Source: Bacteroidota bacterium (lineage in GTDB: Bacteria; Bacteroidota; Bacteroidia; Sphingobacteriales; Sphingobacteriaceae). From it: DNA of 44,579 nt. Made by a program: the position numbers and the translations under genes. The notes under the pieces were generated by a model. The model made no database searches and was not told where the DNA came from. It saw only the letters and a program-made list of their open reading frames with translations. Where the stretch lies: assembly GCA_013286985.1 (NCBI GenBank), contig JABDEQ010000004.1, positions 8,270 through 52,848 on the forward strand, in the 5' to 3' direction. Of the stretch, positions 8,990-17,530 are shown one piece after another (position 1 is the first letter of the stretch; every line of letters starts with the position of its first letter).

Positions 8990-10417
8990 TTGAAAAACAA
9001 CAAAGTTTTTTTTAGGGTTGATGGCAGTACACAAATTGGCCTGGGCCATTTAATACGTTGCCTGGCTTTAGCTTACATGCTAAAGAATAGGTTTCAAATT
9101 TTTTTTGTAAGTATTGAAATCCCCGAACAAATTATTTCTGAAATAATCGGCGGTGATTTTACATTAATAAAAATCCAGTATCCTGATGATTTCTTTACCC
9201 TTATTAATGATAAGGATATTGTTGTTATGGATGGGTATCAGTTTAGTGTAGAATATCAAAAGGGCGTAAAAAAGACAGGCAGTAAACTGGTTTGTATTGA
9301 CGATTTGCATGAGGTTGAGTTTGTGGCTGACTTGATAATTAATCATACGCTAGCTGTAACACCTCATGATTATGATGCACAGCCTTATACCCGATTTGCG
9401 TTGGGATTAAACTACGTATTATTGCGTCCATTGTTTTTGGGGCAGGCAAAAAAAGCTCAAACCATAAGGGGAACTGACACTATACTTATATGTTTTGGGG
9501 GAGCTGATCCAAAAAATCTAACTAAACAGGCTTTAGAAATTATTTTGAATGCTTTTGCCTTTAAAAAGGTTATAGTAGTTACCGGAGCCGCTTACATGTT
9601 TTCAGAGAGTATTAATTCGCTAATAAAAAGTAATTCAAGTGTTAACCATTATTCAGCCATAAGTGAAAATGAAATGTTAACAATAATGTTAGAGGCTGAT
9701 TTGGCCGTGGTCCCTTCAAGTGGCATTTTGCTTGAGACGCTTGCAGCCGGATGCAAAATTATATCAGGTTTTTATGTTGACAACCAAAAAGTATTGTATC
9801 AAAAGTTCAAAAGTATAGGCGCATTTGTGGGTGCCGATAACTTTAACAAAGAAGATTTGGAAACTGCAATTGTAGCGAGTTTGAAAGTTGAAAAAACACA
9901 GTCAAAATTAATAGATGGGAACTCGGATAAAAATTTGCTGAATTGTTTTTACCGCCTTTCAGCATCATTAAGAAATGCAGAGCTTAGTGATTGTGATACA
10001 ATATTCTCGTGGGTAAATGATTCAACCGTTCGAAGTAATGCTTTTAATTCACAGGTTATTGAATTGACCGATCATAAAACATGGTTTAATAAAAAGCTGG
10101 CAGATGAAAACTCCCATATCTTTATATTGTATTTTCAAAACATTAATTTTGGTCAAATCAGATTTGATATTGAAAATAAAACGGCAACAATAAGTTATTT
10201 AATTGATAAAGACTTTAGGGGTTTGGGTTTTGGCTCATTAATAGTAAAAAAAGGAATAGAAAAGATAAGTGAGATAAATAGAGAACTTACATTAATAGCT
10301 TTAGTAAAGCCAATAAATGAAGCATCGATAAAGGTTTTTCAGCATTTAGGCTTTCAGCAAAAAGAAGAAAATCATTCTCACTACGGAAATATATATTCCT
10401 TCAGTTTAGAATTATAA
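8990..10417 (+). CDS. pseG: PseG-PseH fusion: nucleotide-sugar hydrolase plus acetyltransferase
   Basis: A two-domain enzyme of 475 residues. Residues about 1-318 are PseG, a GT-B-like hydrolase that removes UDP from UDP-2,4-diacetamido-2,4,6-trideoxy-L-altrose. Motifs are RVDGSTQIGLGH (9-20, including the catalytic-type His20), FGGADPKN (169-176) and VVPSSGILLET (240-250). Residues about 325-475 form a GNAT acetyltransferase with the acetyl-CoA loop R410-GLGFG and a terminal NEASIKVFQHLGF segment, matching PseH, which acetylates N4 before the PseG step. No separate pseH is present in the window. The TTG at 8990 must be the start: a stop codon is directly upstream, and the next ATG (9076) would remove the RVDGS motif. 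The fusion joins two consecutive steps. Confidence 0.9.
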   Translation: MKNNKVFFRVDGSTQIGLGHLIRCLALAYMLKNRFQIFFVSIEIPEQIISEIIGGDFTLIKIQYPDDFFTLINDKDIVVMDGYQFSVEYQKGVKKTGSKLVCIDDLHEVEFVADLIINHTLAVTPHDYDAQPYTRFALGLNYVLLRPLFLGQAKKAQTIRGTDTILICFGGADPKNLTKQALEIILNAFAFKKVIVVTGAAYMFSESINSLIKSNSSVNHYSAISENEMLTIMLEADLAVVPSSGILLETLAAGCKIISGFYVDNQKVLYQKFKSIGAFVGADNFNKEDLETAIVASLKVEKTQSKLIDGNSDKNLLNCFYRLSASLRNAELSDCDTIFSWVNDSTVRSNAFNSQVIELTDHKTWFNKKLADENSHIFILYFQNINFGQIRFDIENKTATISYLIDKDFRGLGFGSLIVKKGIEKISEINRELTLIALVKPINEASIKVFQHLGFQQKEENHSHYGNIYSFSLEL

Positions 10418-10496
10418 TATACTTATTCTTTTTAGAAGTAATAAGTAATCAATTTTGACCAGTGTGTAGCATTAATGCTCATAATAAATAACAGTT

Positions 10497-11534
10497 ATGC
10501 AAATTGGAAATTTTAAAATAGATAATAATAGCCCGGTATTTATAATAGCTGAACTTTCAGCTAATCATAATGGTAGTTTAGAAAATGCACTCCAAACAAT
10601 CAAAGCTGCAAAGCGAGCCGGAGCCAACTGTATAAAACTCCAAACATATACCGCTGATACTATTACTATAGATAGTAGAAAAGATGATTTTAGATTAAAG
10701 CAGGGCACAATTTGGGATGATAAATATCTTTATGACTTATATAAGGAAGCTTACACCCCCTGGGAATGGCACAAGCAGCTATTTGAAGCAGCTGCGGCCG
10801 AAGGGTTAATTTGCTTTTCATCTCCTTTTGATTATTCTGCTGTTGATTTGTTAGAGGACTTAGAGGCACCGGCTTATAAAATTGCCTCTTTTGAAATTAC
10901 TGATATCCCACTTATTGAGTATGTAGCCTCAAAGGGTAAACCCATTATCATATCTACTGGTATAGCCGAAATTGAAGATATAGAACTGGCTGTTAACGCT
11001 TGTAAAAGGAGCGGTAATAGTGACATTGCTTTATTAAAATGTACATCAAGTTATCCGGCGCCTATCGAAGAAGCAAATTTATTAATGGTGCGGGATATTG
11101 CTGAAAGATTTAAAGTTATTTCTGGCCTTTCTGATCATACAATGGGTAGCACAGCACCTATTGTTGCAACAGTTATGGGCGCAAAAATTATTGAAAAGCA
11201 TTTTATTTTGGACAGATCTATTGGAGGACCTGATGCTTCATTTTCGATGAATGAACAAGAATTTACTGATATGGTAAAAGCCGTAAGAGAAACGGAAAAA
11301 GCAATAGGCCATGTAGATTACAAACTCACAGATAAACAAAAAAAAGGGAGAGAGTTTTCGAGATCGCTATATATAGTTAAAGACATGAAGGCTGGGGATG
11401 AAATTACGAGGGAGAATGTTCGCTCAATTAGGCCAGGATTTGGAATGCATCCTCGATACTATCATGAGATTTTAGGTAAAAAAATTAAAATCGATGCTGA
11501 AGCCGGATCTTCCTTAAATTGGGAAATGATCTAA
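10497..11534 (+). CDS. pseI: Pseudaminic acid synthase, PseI
   Basis: NeuB-family synthase that condenses the free 2,4-diacetamido-trideoxy-L-altrose with phosphoenolpyruvate to make pseudaminic acid. The 345-residue protein has AELSANHNG (18-26), KLQTY (47-51), the FSSPFD and KIASFE barrel motifs, LSDHTMG and EKHFILDR. A C-terminal SAF (antifreeze-like) domain spans about 285-345 and completes the active site of the partner subunit in the dimer. It follows pseG-pseH after 79 bp and closes the recognisable pathway. Legionaminate and sialate synthases are the close alternatives; the inverting dehydratase and PseG/PseH partners favour Pse. Confidence 0.92.
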   Translation: MQIGNFKIDNNSPVFIIAELSANHNGSLENALQTIKAAKRAGANCIKLQTYTADTITIDSRKDDFRLKQGTIWDDKYLYDLYKEAYTPWEWHKQLFEAAAAEGLICFSSPFDYSAVDLLEDLEAPAYKIASFEITDIPLIEYVASKGKPIIISTGIAEIEDIELAVNACKRSGNSDIALLKCTSSYPAPIEEANLLMVRDIAERFKVISGLSDHTMGSTAPIVATVMGAKIIEKHFILDRSIGGPDASFSMNEQEFTDMVKAVRETEKAIGHVDYKLTDKQKKGREFSRSLYIVKDMKAGDEITRENVRSIRPGFGMHPRYYHEILGKKIKIDAEAGSSLNWEMI

Positions 11535-11609
11535 GATCTTAAATTGAAGCTTTTGTATCCCTTAAAAAGGTTGAATGATTTTTTATAGCAACTAGATAGC
11601 CAAGGCGAG

Positions 11610-11652
11610 GTTCAATAAAAAATATATTGAACATTTAACAATTTTAATGTTC
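11610..11652 (+). promoter_or_regulatory. Two mutually exclusive hairpins before the acyltransferase start
   Basis: Stem 1 pairs GTTCAATA (11610-11617) with TATTGAAC (11625-11632). Stem 2 pairs GAACATT (11629-11635) with AATGTTC (11646-11652), ending one base before the ATG at 11654. The stems share GAAC at 11629-11632, so only one can form at a time, and stem 2 would cover the translation start region. The pairing is read from sequence; a regulatory role is only a possibility, as AT-rich DNA gives short stems by chance. Confidence 0.3.
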
Positions 11653-11653
11653 T

Positions 11654-12700
11654 ATGGTCAGATATTTAAAAATCATAATAATTGCAACCAAGTCTGCTTT
11701 GCGGGCAACGGCTAACGGGCTGCTACATGGTCGATATTTCGAAAATGTTGAGTTTCGTAATAAAAATAATATTACAGTCAATAAAAATTCAATAATAGAA
11801 AAGGGCTCCAGACTTTGGGTAACCGATCCAACAGAAAATGGAATAAATATTTATATAGATGAAGAATGCTGGATAGGTAGGGACGTTGAGATCCAAACTT
11901 ATTTTGATAGTAAGATTGTGATAAAAAAAAATGTGTCTGTTCAGGACCGATGCAAGATCTTGGGCTCTGTTTATATTGGTCAGGATAGTTTACTTGCACC
12001 TGATGTTTTCTTATCCTCGGGTAATCATTATTATAATTATCAGCCAGAATTACTAATAAAAACGCAGGATAAACTATCTGTAGGGTCAGAACAAAGCTTT
12101 AAATCAAAAAATAGCCCCATTGTTATTGAAGAAGATTGTTGGCTCGGAAAAAACTCAATAGTGATGAAAGGTGTTAATGTAGGACGAGGAGCAATTATTG
12201 GAGCTAATTCGTTTATAAATATAAATGTTCCGCCCTATGAAGTATGGGCCGGGGCACCTGCTAAATTCATAAAGAAGAGATTAGATTTCAATCCCCCTTT
12301 AGAAATTCGATCTGACAAAACAGAATGCAGGCCTTATTTTTACAGAGGTTTTGATCACAATGGCGATGGAAGTGAGGGATTTACGAGCTCAAATTCTTCT
12401 GTTTGTGTTTTAAACTCTTCAGATAATATTTTTTTATTTTTGTCGGGTAAAATTCATTACGAAGGTGTATTAAAAATATGGAAAAATGCTTGTTTGATTT
12501 TCAACGATCGGATAATTCCAGGTAGTTTTAATGAAACGTTGGACGTTAAGCAAATACACCCCGATAAAAATATACAAAATGTATATCAAAGCTTGCCCAA
12601 TAACATAAAACAATTTGTGTGTGTGGTTTTTGAATTTAAGCCAAATGCGCAGAATAATTTAAAAGGATTCTCAATAGATAAAATAAAACTGCATGATTAA
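11654..12700 (+). CDS. Hexapeptide-repeat acyltransferase with C-terminal extension
   Basis: The N-terminal 205 or so residues of this 348-residue protein form a left-handed beta-helix acyltransferase of the maltose/galactoside O-acetyltransferase type. Hexapeptide turns begin near residue 40, a catalytic-type His sits in SSGNHYYN, and the closing strand contains CWLGKNSIVMKGV and the WAGAPAKFI cap. It probably acetylates, or otherwise acylates, a sugar of the repeat unit. The remaining 140 or so residues have no motif I recognise and look like a beta-rich domain. The 3' end overlaps the dioxygenase gene by 8 bp, implying translational coupling. Substrate cannot be read from sequence. Confidence 0.82.
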   Translation: MVRYLKIIIIATKSALRATANGLLHGRYFENVEFRNKNNITVNKNSIIEKGSRLWVTDPTENGINIYIDEECWIGRDVEIQTYFDSKIVIKKNVSVQDRCKILGSVYIGQDSLLAPDVFLSSGNHYYNYQPELLIKTQDKLSVGSEQSFKSKNSPIVIEEDCWLGKNSIVMKGVNVGRGAIIGANSFININVPPYEVWAGAPAKFIKKRLDFNPPLEIRSDKTECRPYFYRGFDHNGDGSEGFTSSNSSVCVLNSSDNIFLFLSGKIHYEGVLKIWKNACLIFNDRIIPGSFNETLDVKQIHPDKNIQNVYQSLPNNIKQFVCVVFEFKPNAQNNLKGFSIDKIKLHD

Positions 12701-13703
12701 TTTAATAAGAAGATACCGGGCGGGTTATAAATTATATAAAGGTTTAAAATTCTTTGAAAAAACAGGACAGACTTCGGATGAGGCCTATCATGCTATGAGG
12801 CAAATGTTTGTGTTTACCAAAGGCAACTCTAATGATCGCATCTCTGCACGGATAAGTAATAAAGTAGGTAAATATAACGATATTATAAGTGAGGGTGTAT
12901 TAGGTAAACTATCTGCATCTGAGTTGAGTAACATGGTGAATCAAATGAAAATCGATGGTTTTTACATTTTTGATAAAGAGCTTCCTGTAGATATAACAGA
13001 GAAAATTTATAATTACGCGTTAACTGAACCTTTAAATTATTTGGATGTTGAAACGGGGGCTTATTCTGACAAGCAGGTTGTTTTTGACCCCGAGAACCCA
13101 ATTAGCCCGAGATATCAGTTTTCAAATGAATCAATAGTGAATTTTCCTGTTATTCAGGATTTGTTATTTGACCAATCACTTTTGGCGTTTGCCCAGGAAT
13201 ATCTCGGCACAAAGCCGATATTAGACCTTGTGGCATTTTGGTGGAGTTTGCCTTTCAATGGCAAAGGCAAGTCTGCAGCGGCTCAAATGTATCATTTTGA
13301 TATGGATAGGGTTAAGTTTTTAAAGTTTTTCTTTTATTTAACAGATGTGGATACCAATAATGGTCCTCATTGTTATGCTAAAGGATCACACCGAGATCTT
13401 CCTCAACAGTTATCGCGTGATGGCAGATTTACCGATAAAGAAATAGAAGCTGCCTATGGAACAGGCAAAATGATTGAAATATGCGGAAAAAAAGGGACTA
13501 TAATTGCTGTAGATACCCGTGGTTTTCATAAAGGGAAAGACTTGGTAAAAAACTCACGTTTGTTATTCCAGATAGAGTTTGCAAACAGTATGTTTGGGCA
13601 ATCCTATCCTCCAACTAATATTTCTTATGCAAAAAAAGAAACAAAAACTGTTGCGTCGCATTACCCATATACATATAGCCAAATTTTAACCTCTCACAGT
13701 TAA
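12693..13703 (+). CDS. PhyH-type Fe(II)/2-oxoglutarate dioxygenase
   Basis: A 336-residue protein of the phytanoyl-CoA dioxygenase family. The iron-binding triad can be read as H201-x-D203 in MYHFDMDR and His279 in RGFHKGKD, with Arg289 ten residues later as the expected 2-oxoglutarate anchor. KFFFYLTDVD and GPHCYAKGSH between them are typical of the fold. The first 80 or so residues are a non-catalytic helical region. It overlaps the acyltransferase gene by 8 bp and precedes wzx by 26 bp, so it belongs to the polysaccharide operon. It would be expected to hydroxylate or oxidise a sugar, an acyl group or a nucleotide-sugar precursor. No standard Pse or Wzy step needs it, so its reaction is open. 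Confidence 0.85.
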   Translation: MINLIRRYRAGYKLYKGLKFFEKTGQTSDEAYHAMRQMFVFTKGNSNDRISARISNKVGKYNDIISEGVLGKLSASELSNMVNQMKIDGFYIFDKELPVDITEKIYNYALTEPLNYLDVETGAYSDKQVVFDPENPISPRYQFSNESIVNFPVIQDLLFDQSLLAFAQEYLGTKPILDLVAFWWSLPFNGKGKSAAAQMYHFDMDRVKFLKFFFYLTDVDTNNGPHCYAKGSHRDLPQQLSRDGRFTDKEIEAAYGTGKMIEICGKKGTIIAVDTRGFHKGKDLVKNSRLLFQIEFANSMFGQSYPPTNISYAKKETKTVASHYPYTYSQILTSHS

Positions 13704-13729
13704 ATCTATGAAAATGTCAAAAAAAAACT

Positions 13730-15181
13730 ATGGATATTTCTAAAAGAAAAATATTCAGAGATTCGTTAATATATACTATTTTACCTAAGGTTTCGGTACT
13801 TGCGTCATTATTAATTCTTCCTCTTGTAAGCCCTTATCTTACATTAGAAGACTATGGTTTATATGGGCTTTTAATGGCTTACATAACAATTTTTCAAATT
13901 ATTATTGGTTTAGGGCAAAATATATTATTGCAGAACTCTTTTTTTACCCATAAAGCAGATTATAAGCTGGTATGGCGACGTTCATTCGGTTTAATGACTA
14001 TTACCGGACTTTTAAGTAGTGTTTTATTCTATTTTATTGTTCATTTAACAATGATGGATAAGTTAGGTAATAATTGGCCTATTGTTGTGGTAATGGTAAG
14101 CTTGTTTTTTACTTTTTCTCCGATAGACGTTATTGTTGTTAACTATTATATATTGATGGAAAAGGCAGCTGCATATGCATACGGCGCTGCATTAACCGGA
14201 TTTGTTGCTACGTGTACTACTTTAGTTTCTATTAAATACTTTAAGATGGGTTATTTGGGCTGGGTAATTGCGCTTCCAATAACAGTTTTAATGAGCTACA
14301 TATATTATTTCAGAAGAATAGTTATAAAAGAGAAAATTATACCCCAGCTGAAATTAAAAAAGAAATTTTTGACCAATGCGCTCAAAATTGGATTGCCTTT
14401 AACACCTCACCAGCTTTCATTATTTATTTTGGGTATTTCGGATAGATTGTTGCTAGAATATTTACGGGTCCCTATAAAACAGATAGGATTATACAGTCAG
14501 GGATATAACTTAGGTTCCCAGGGAAATATAGTTGTAAACGGAGTTTTTCAGGCATTATCAAGAAAATTGCAGGAAGGGTTTAGGAATGATAGCGAGGGGC
14601 ATAAATCATTTATTAGAAAAACTATGATCTTTATTCCATTACTTATTTCAATTATCCTGTTTACCGGAAGCCTTTGGACCAGGGAAATCTTTTTTTTTCT
14701 ATTTAGGAAGCCTGAATTAAGAGAAGCGTATCCAATTACCATTGTTGTTTTATGTTCATATATGTTTTGGAGTGTTTATACATTTTTTACATATCCATTA
14801 TCTATAAAAAATAAAACATTTTCTATATCGCTAATTTCGCTTACTGCCGCCGGTGTAAACATCATAGGCAATATTATTTTAATCCCCTATTTCGGTATTT
14901 GGGCTGCTCTGGGGGTTACCTATTTTTCTTATATGATTTTTGGGTTTGCGGGATTATTAAATAGTGAGAATAGAATTTTCTTAAATAAATACATTAATAT
15001 TACTAAGCTATGTATATTCCATTTTGGTATTAATATAGTATTATTTGTGGCAGCTTACTTTAGCAAGGACTTTGGCATTATTTCAAAGATGCTTTTAACC
15101 ATTTTGATATTGAGTGCTTTGGGATTATTTATAAGGAAATCAACTTCAAAAAAAACTGATTATGAGATATCTGATATATAG
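13730..15181 (+). CDS. wzx: Wzx-type oligosaccharide flippase, module 1
   Basis: Integral membrane protein of 483 residues in the MOP/Wzx (polysaccharide biosynthesis protein) family, expected to move the polyprenyl-linked repeat unit across the inner membrane. About 12 to 14 hydrophobic helices are visible, the first at about 16-35 following a short basic N-terminus. The helices are separated by short Arg/Lys-rich loops, and GLYSQGYNLGSQGN sits in the central region as in other Wzx proteins. The last 20 bases overlap the next gene, indicating coupling. A T9 tract at 14690-14698 encodes consecutive Phe codons. A second, different flippase is encoded at 31680. Confidence 0.9.
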   Translation: MDISKRKIFRDSLIYTILPKVSVLASLLILPLVSPYLTLEDYGLYGLLMAYITIFQIIIGLGQNILLQNSFFTHKADYKLVWRRSFGLMTITGLLSSVLFYFIVHLTMMDKLGNNWPIVVVMVSLFFTFSPIDVIVVNYYILMEKAAAYAYGAALTGFVATCTTLVSIKYFKMGYLGWVIALPITVLMSYIYYFRRIVIKEKIIPQLKLKKKFLTNALKIGLPLTPHQLSLFILGISDRLLLEYLRVPIKQIGLYSQGYNLGSQGNIVVNGVFQALSRKLQEGFRNDSEGHKSFIRKTMIFIPLLISIILFTGSLWTREIFFFLFRKPELREAYPITIVVLCSYMFWSVYTFFTYPLSIKNKTFSISLISLTAAGVNIIGNIILIPYFGIWAALGVTYFSYMIFGFAGLLNSENRIFLNKYINITKLCIFHFGINIVLFVAAYFSKDFGIISKMLLTILILSALGLFIRKSTSKKTDYEISDI

Positions 15182-16571
15182 TTGTTGTTATGCCGCTCCT
15201 CATTTGGAAACCGAAATGGAGATAGCAACTACGGTAATGGAAGAGGGGCATGAAGTGTTTTTTTTGACTTGTGAAGCTGAACTGAAAACCTGTTTCTTAA
15301 ATGCTGACCACAAATTGTCAATTTGCTATGCATGCCAGTCAAAAACACGAAATGGTATCAAAATGCTTGGTATACCTAATGAAAGGATATTGGAGCTTTC
15401 ACAATTTAAAACCAAAGATTCAAATGCCGATTATACATTTTCATCAATCAGCGAGCTTAAGACATTTAAATATAAGGATAGTGATATAGGTTTTGCCGTA
15501 GCGTCTTCGCTCGTCTCTCAGAGCAGAGACCATAAATTGGATACCGTTAAATATAAAGATGAAATAAAAAAGGGTATAGCAACCGCCATTATGGTGCATG
15601 ATAGGGGTGAGCAGATATTGGATGCTGTGAGACCTGATGTAGTTATAATGTTTAACGGCCGGTTCTTAGAATACAGGCCTTTTTTGCGATTGTGCGAGAA
15701 AAAAGGCATTGACTTTTATACACATGAGCGGGGTGGACAGATTGATCGTTATATGTTGAGGAAGAATTCAACACCACATTCTATTTTATTTGCTAAAGCC
15801 GAAATTGAGAAACTATGGCTGGAAGCAGGACCTGAGAAATATAAAATAGGAGAAAACTTTTTTTTAGATAGACGGAACAAAGTGGTTCAGTCATGGAGCG
15901 TTTTTACAGAGGAACAAAAAGCCGGATTACTTCCCGAAGGATTTGATAAGTCAAAAAAAAATATAGGTTTTTTTAATTCGTCAATGGACGAATATGAGGG
16001 TATACCCGATTTTAATAACCCTCTTTATGAAGATGACAATGTAGGTGTAGAGAAAATTTGTACTTCTTTCCTTAACGATGAAAATTATCATTTTTATTTG
16101 AGAGTGCATCCTAATTTAAAAGGATTGGACAATGCTCAGAATAGGGAAATTATGAATTTGGGCGCTAAATTAAGTAACCTGACTATCATAGCAGCCGATG
16201 AAGAAATTGATACTTATGCGTTAATGGAGGCGGTGGATCTGGTTATTACCTTTGGGTCAACAATAGGTGTTGAAGCATTATTTTGGAAAAAACCTTCACT
16301 ATTGTTAGGCAGGGCTTTTTATGAAGCATTAACCGGGATAATTCAGCCGGTGAATCATAATGAGGTTATTAAATATATAAGAGATATTCCGCCAGTAGTT
16401 TCAAGTGAGAGTGCCATGAAATTTGGGTATTGGTGCATTAGCTTCGGTATAATATTTAAACATTTTAATGCAGATGGTTTGTTTGCCGGTAAGTTTAAAG
16501 GTAAGAGAGTTGGCGTTTCAATTGTTTCGAAGATAAAAAGTAAGGTAAATATATTACTGAGGGAGAATTAA
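15162..16571 (+). CDS. Capsule-synthesis (KpsS/LipB-like) GT-B transferase candidate
   Basis: A 469-residue protein that looks like the capsule polysaccharide biosynthesis group of GT-B glycosyltransferases. The N-terminal half holds IATTVMEEGHEV, DVVIMFNGR and DFYTHERGG. The C-terminal half holds YHFYLRVHPNL, a TYALMEAVDLVITFGSTIG phosphate-binding-like segment and KPSLLLGR. Four cysteines near the N-terminus (C37, C44, C55, C58) make a C-x6-C-x10-C-x2-C pattern that could bind a metal. It overlaps wzx by 20 bp. Related enzymes transfer Kdo, so this is my preferred candidate for the pseudaminosyl transferase; that is inference. A non-catalytic capsule role is not excluded. Confidence 0.6.
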   Translation: MRYLIYSCCYAAPHLETEMEIATTVMEEGHEVFFLTCEAELKTCFLNADHKLSICYACQSKTRNGIKMLGIPNERILELSQFKTKDSNADYTFSSISELKTFKYKDSDIGFAVASSLVSQSRDHKLDTVKYKDEIKKGIATAIMVHDRGEQILDAVRPDVVIMFNGRFLEYRPFLRLCEKKGIDFYTHERGGQIDRYMLRKNSTPHSILFAKAEIEKLWLEAGPEKYKIGENFFLDRRNKVVQSWSVFTEEQKAGLLPEGFDKSKKNIGFFNSSMDEYEGIPDFNNPLYEDDNVGVEKICTSFLNDENYHFYLRVHPNLKGLDNAQNREIMNLGAKLSNLTIIAADEEIDTYALMEAVDLVITFGSTIGVEALFWKKPSLLLGRAFYEALTGIIQPVNHNEVIKYIRDIPPVVSSESAMKFGYWCISFGIIFKHFNADGLFAGKFKGKRVGVSIVSKIKSKVNILLREN

Positions 16572-16575
16572 TACT

Positions 16576-17505
16576 ATGACAGAAAGTTATTCTATACCAG
16601 TTCTTTTTTTAATTTTTAATAGACCTGAATGTACAAAAGAAACCTTTGAAGCAATAAAACGGGCCAAGCCTAAATATCTTTATGTTGCAGCTGACGGACC
16701 CAGGGCAGGAAAGGATGGTGAGTCGATTCTTTGCGAAAAAACCCGGAGTATAGTTAAAGAAATAGATTGGGACTGTGAAATAAAAACCCTGTTTAGAAAT
16801 GAAAATCTTGGATGCGGGCAGGCAGTATCTCAAGCTATAACCTGGTTCTTTGATAATGTTGAATATGGTATCATTTTAGAAGACGATTGTTTGCCCTATC
16901 CTAAGTTCTTTGTGTTTTGCAAAAATATGCTGGAGCGTTATAAAGATGACGATCGTATTTGGGAGGTTTGCGGTACAAATTTACAGTGTGGCAAAATAAG
17001 GGGAGATGGTTCTTATTATTTTTCGAATTATGGCAGCATATGGGGCTGGGCAACATGGGCCAGGGCATGGAAACATTATGATTTCAAAATGGAGAAATAT
17101 GAGCAGTTTATAAAAGAAAAAGGTATTGAAAATATATTTAAGGATAAGAAGCAGCAAAAGCATTGGATTGAAGTTCTGAATAAGTCAAGAGAGATTGATA
17201 CGTGGGATTACCAATGGTTATTTACGCACTGGTATTACAATGGTTTATGTGTAGTGCCCAATGTTAACCTTATAAAAAATATCGGCTTCAACTTTGATGG
17301 GACACATACTGTACATGAACCATTTTGGTATCAATCGGCAATAAGCGGCGGCAGTAAATTGGGGGAAATTAAACATCCCCAGAAATTGGAGGTTAATAAT
17401 GAAGCTGACGGTTTTCTTTATAATAAATATTACAAGCCATTTTCTTTATATACAAGAAGCTGTTTGTTCCTGAAAAAGCTTTATGCTTATGTTTTTAAAA
17501 AATAA
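16576..17505 (+). CDS. GT-A fold glycosyltransferase
   Basis: A 309-residue nucleotide-diphospho-sugar transferase of the group often annotated as GT2-like or hemolysin-activation-like. It opens with IPVLFLIFNRPE (8-19) and has NENLGCGQAV. The metal-binding acidic motif is ILEDDCLPYP (100-109), and the acceptor-side segment GSIWGWATWARAW (153-165) is highly characteristic of this group. It starts 4 bp after the preceding gene, within the same operon. Sugar and linkage cannot be assigned. Confidence 0.82.
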   Translation: MTESYSIPVLFLIFNRPECTKETFEAIKRAKPKYLYVAADGPRAGKDGESILCEKTRSIVKEIDWDCEIKTLFRNENLGCGQAVSQAITWFFDNVEYGIILEDDCLPYPKFFVFCKNMLERYKDDDRIWEVCGTNLQCGKIRGDGSYYFSNYGSIWGWATWARAWKHYDFKMEKYEQFIKEKGIENIFKDKKQQKHWIEVLNKSREIDTWDYQWLFTHWYYNGLCVVPNVNLIKNIGFNFDGTHTVHEPFWYQSAISGGSKLGEIKHPQKLEVNNEADGFLYNKYYKPFSLYTRSCLFLKKLYAYVFKK

Positions 17506-17530
17506 TGGTAATTGAATAAGAGTGTATTAT

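Noticed and set aside
3735..11534. Legionaminic or sialic acid pathway instead of pseudaminic acid
   Set aside because: The inverting dehydratase motifs, the PseC-type aminotransferase and the PseG-PseH fusion indicate the pseudaminate route; no NeuC-like epimerase or GlmU/PtmE-like GDP-sugar gene is seen.
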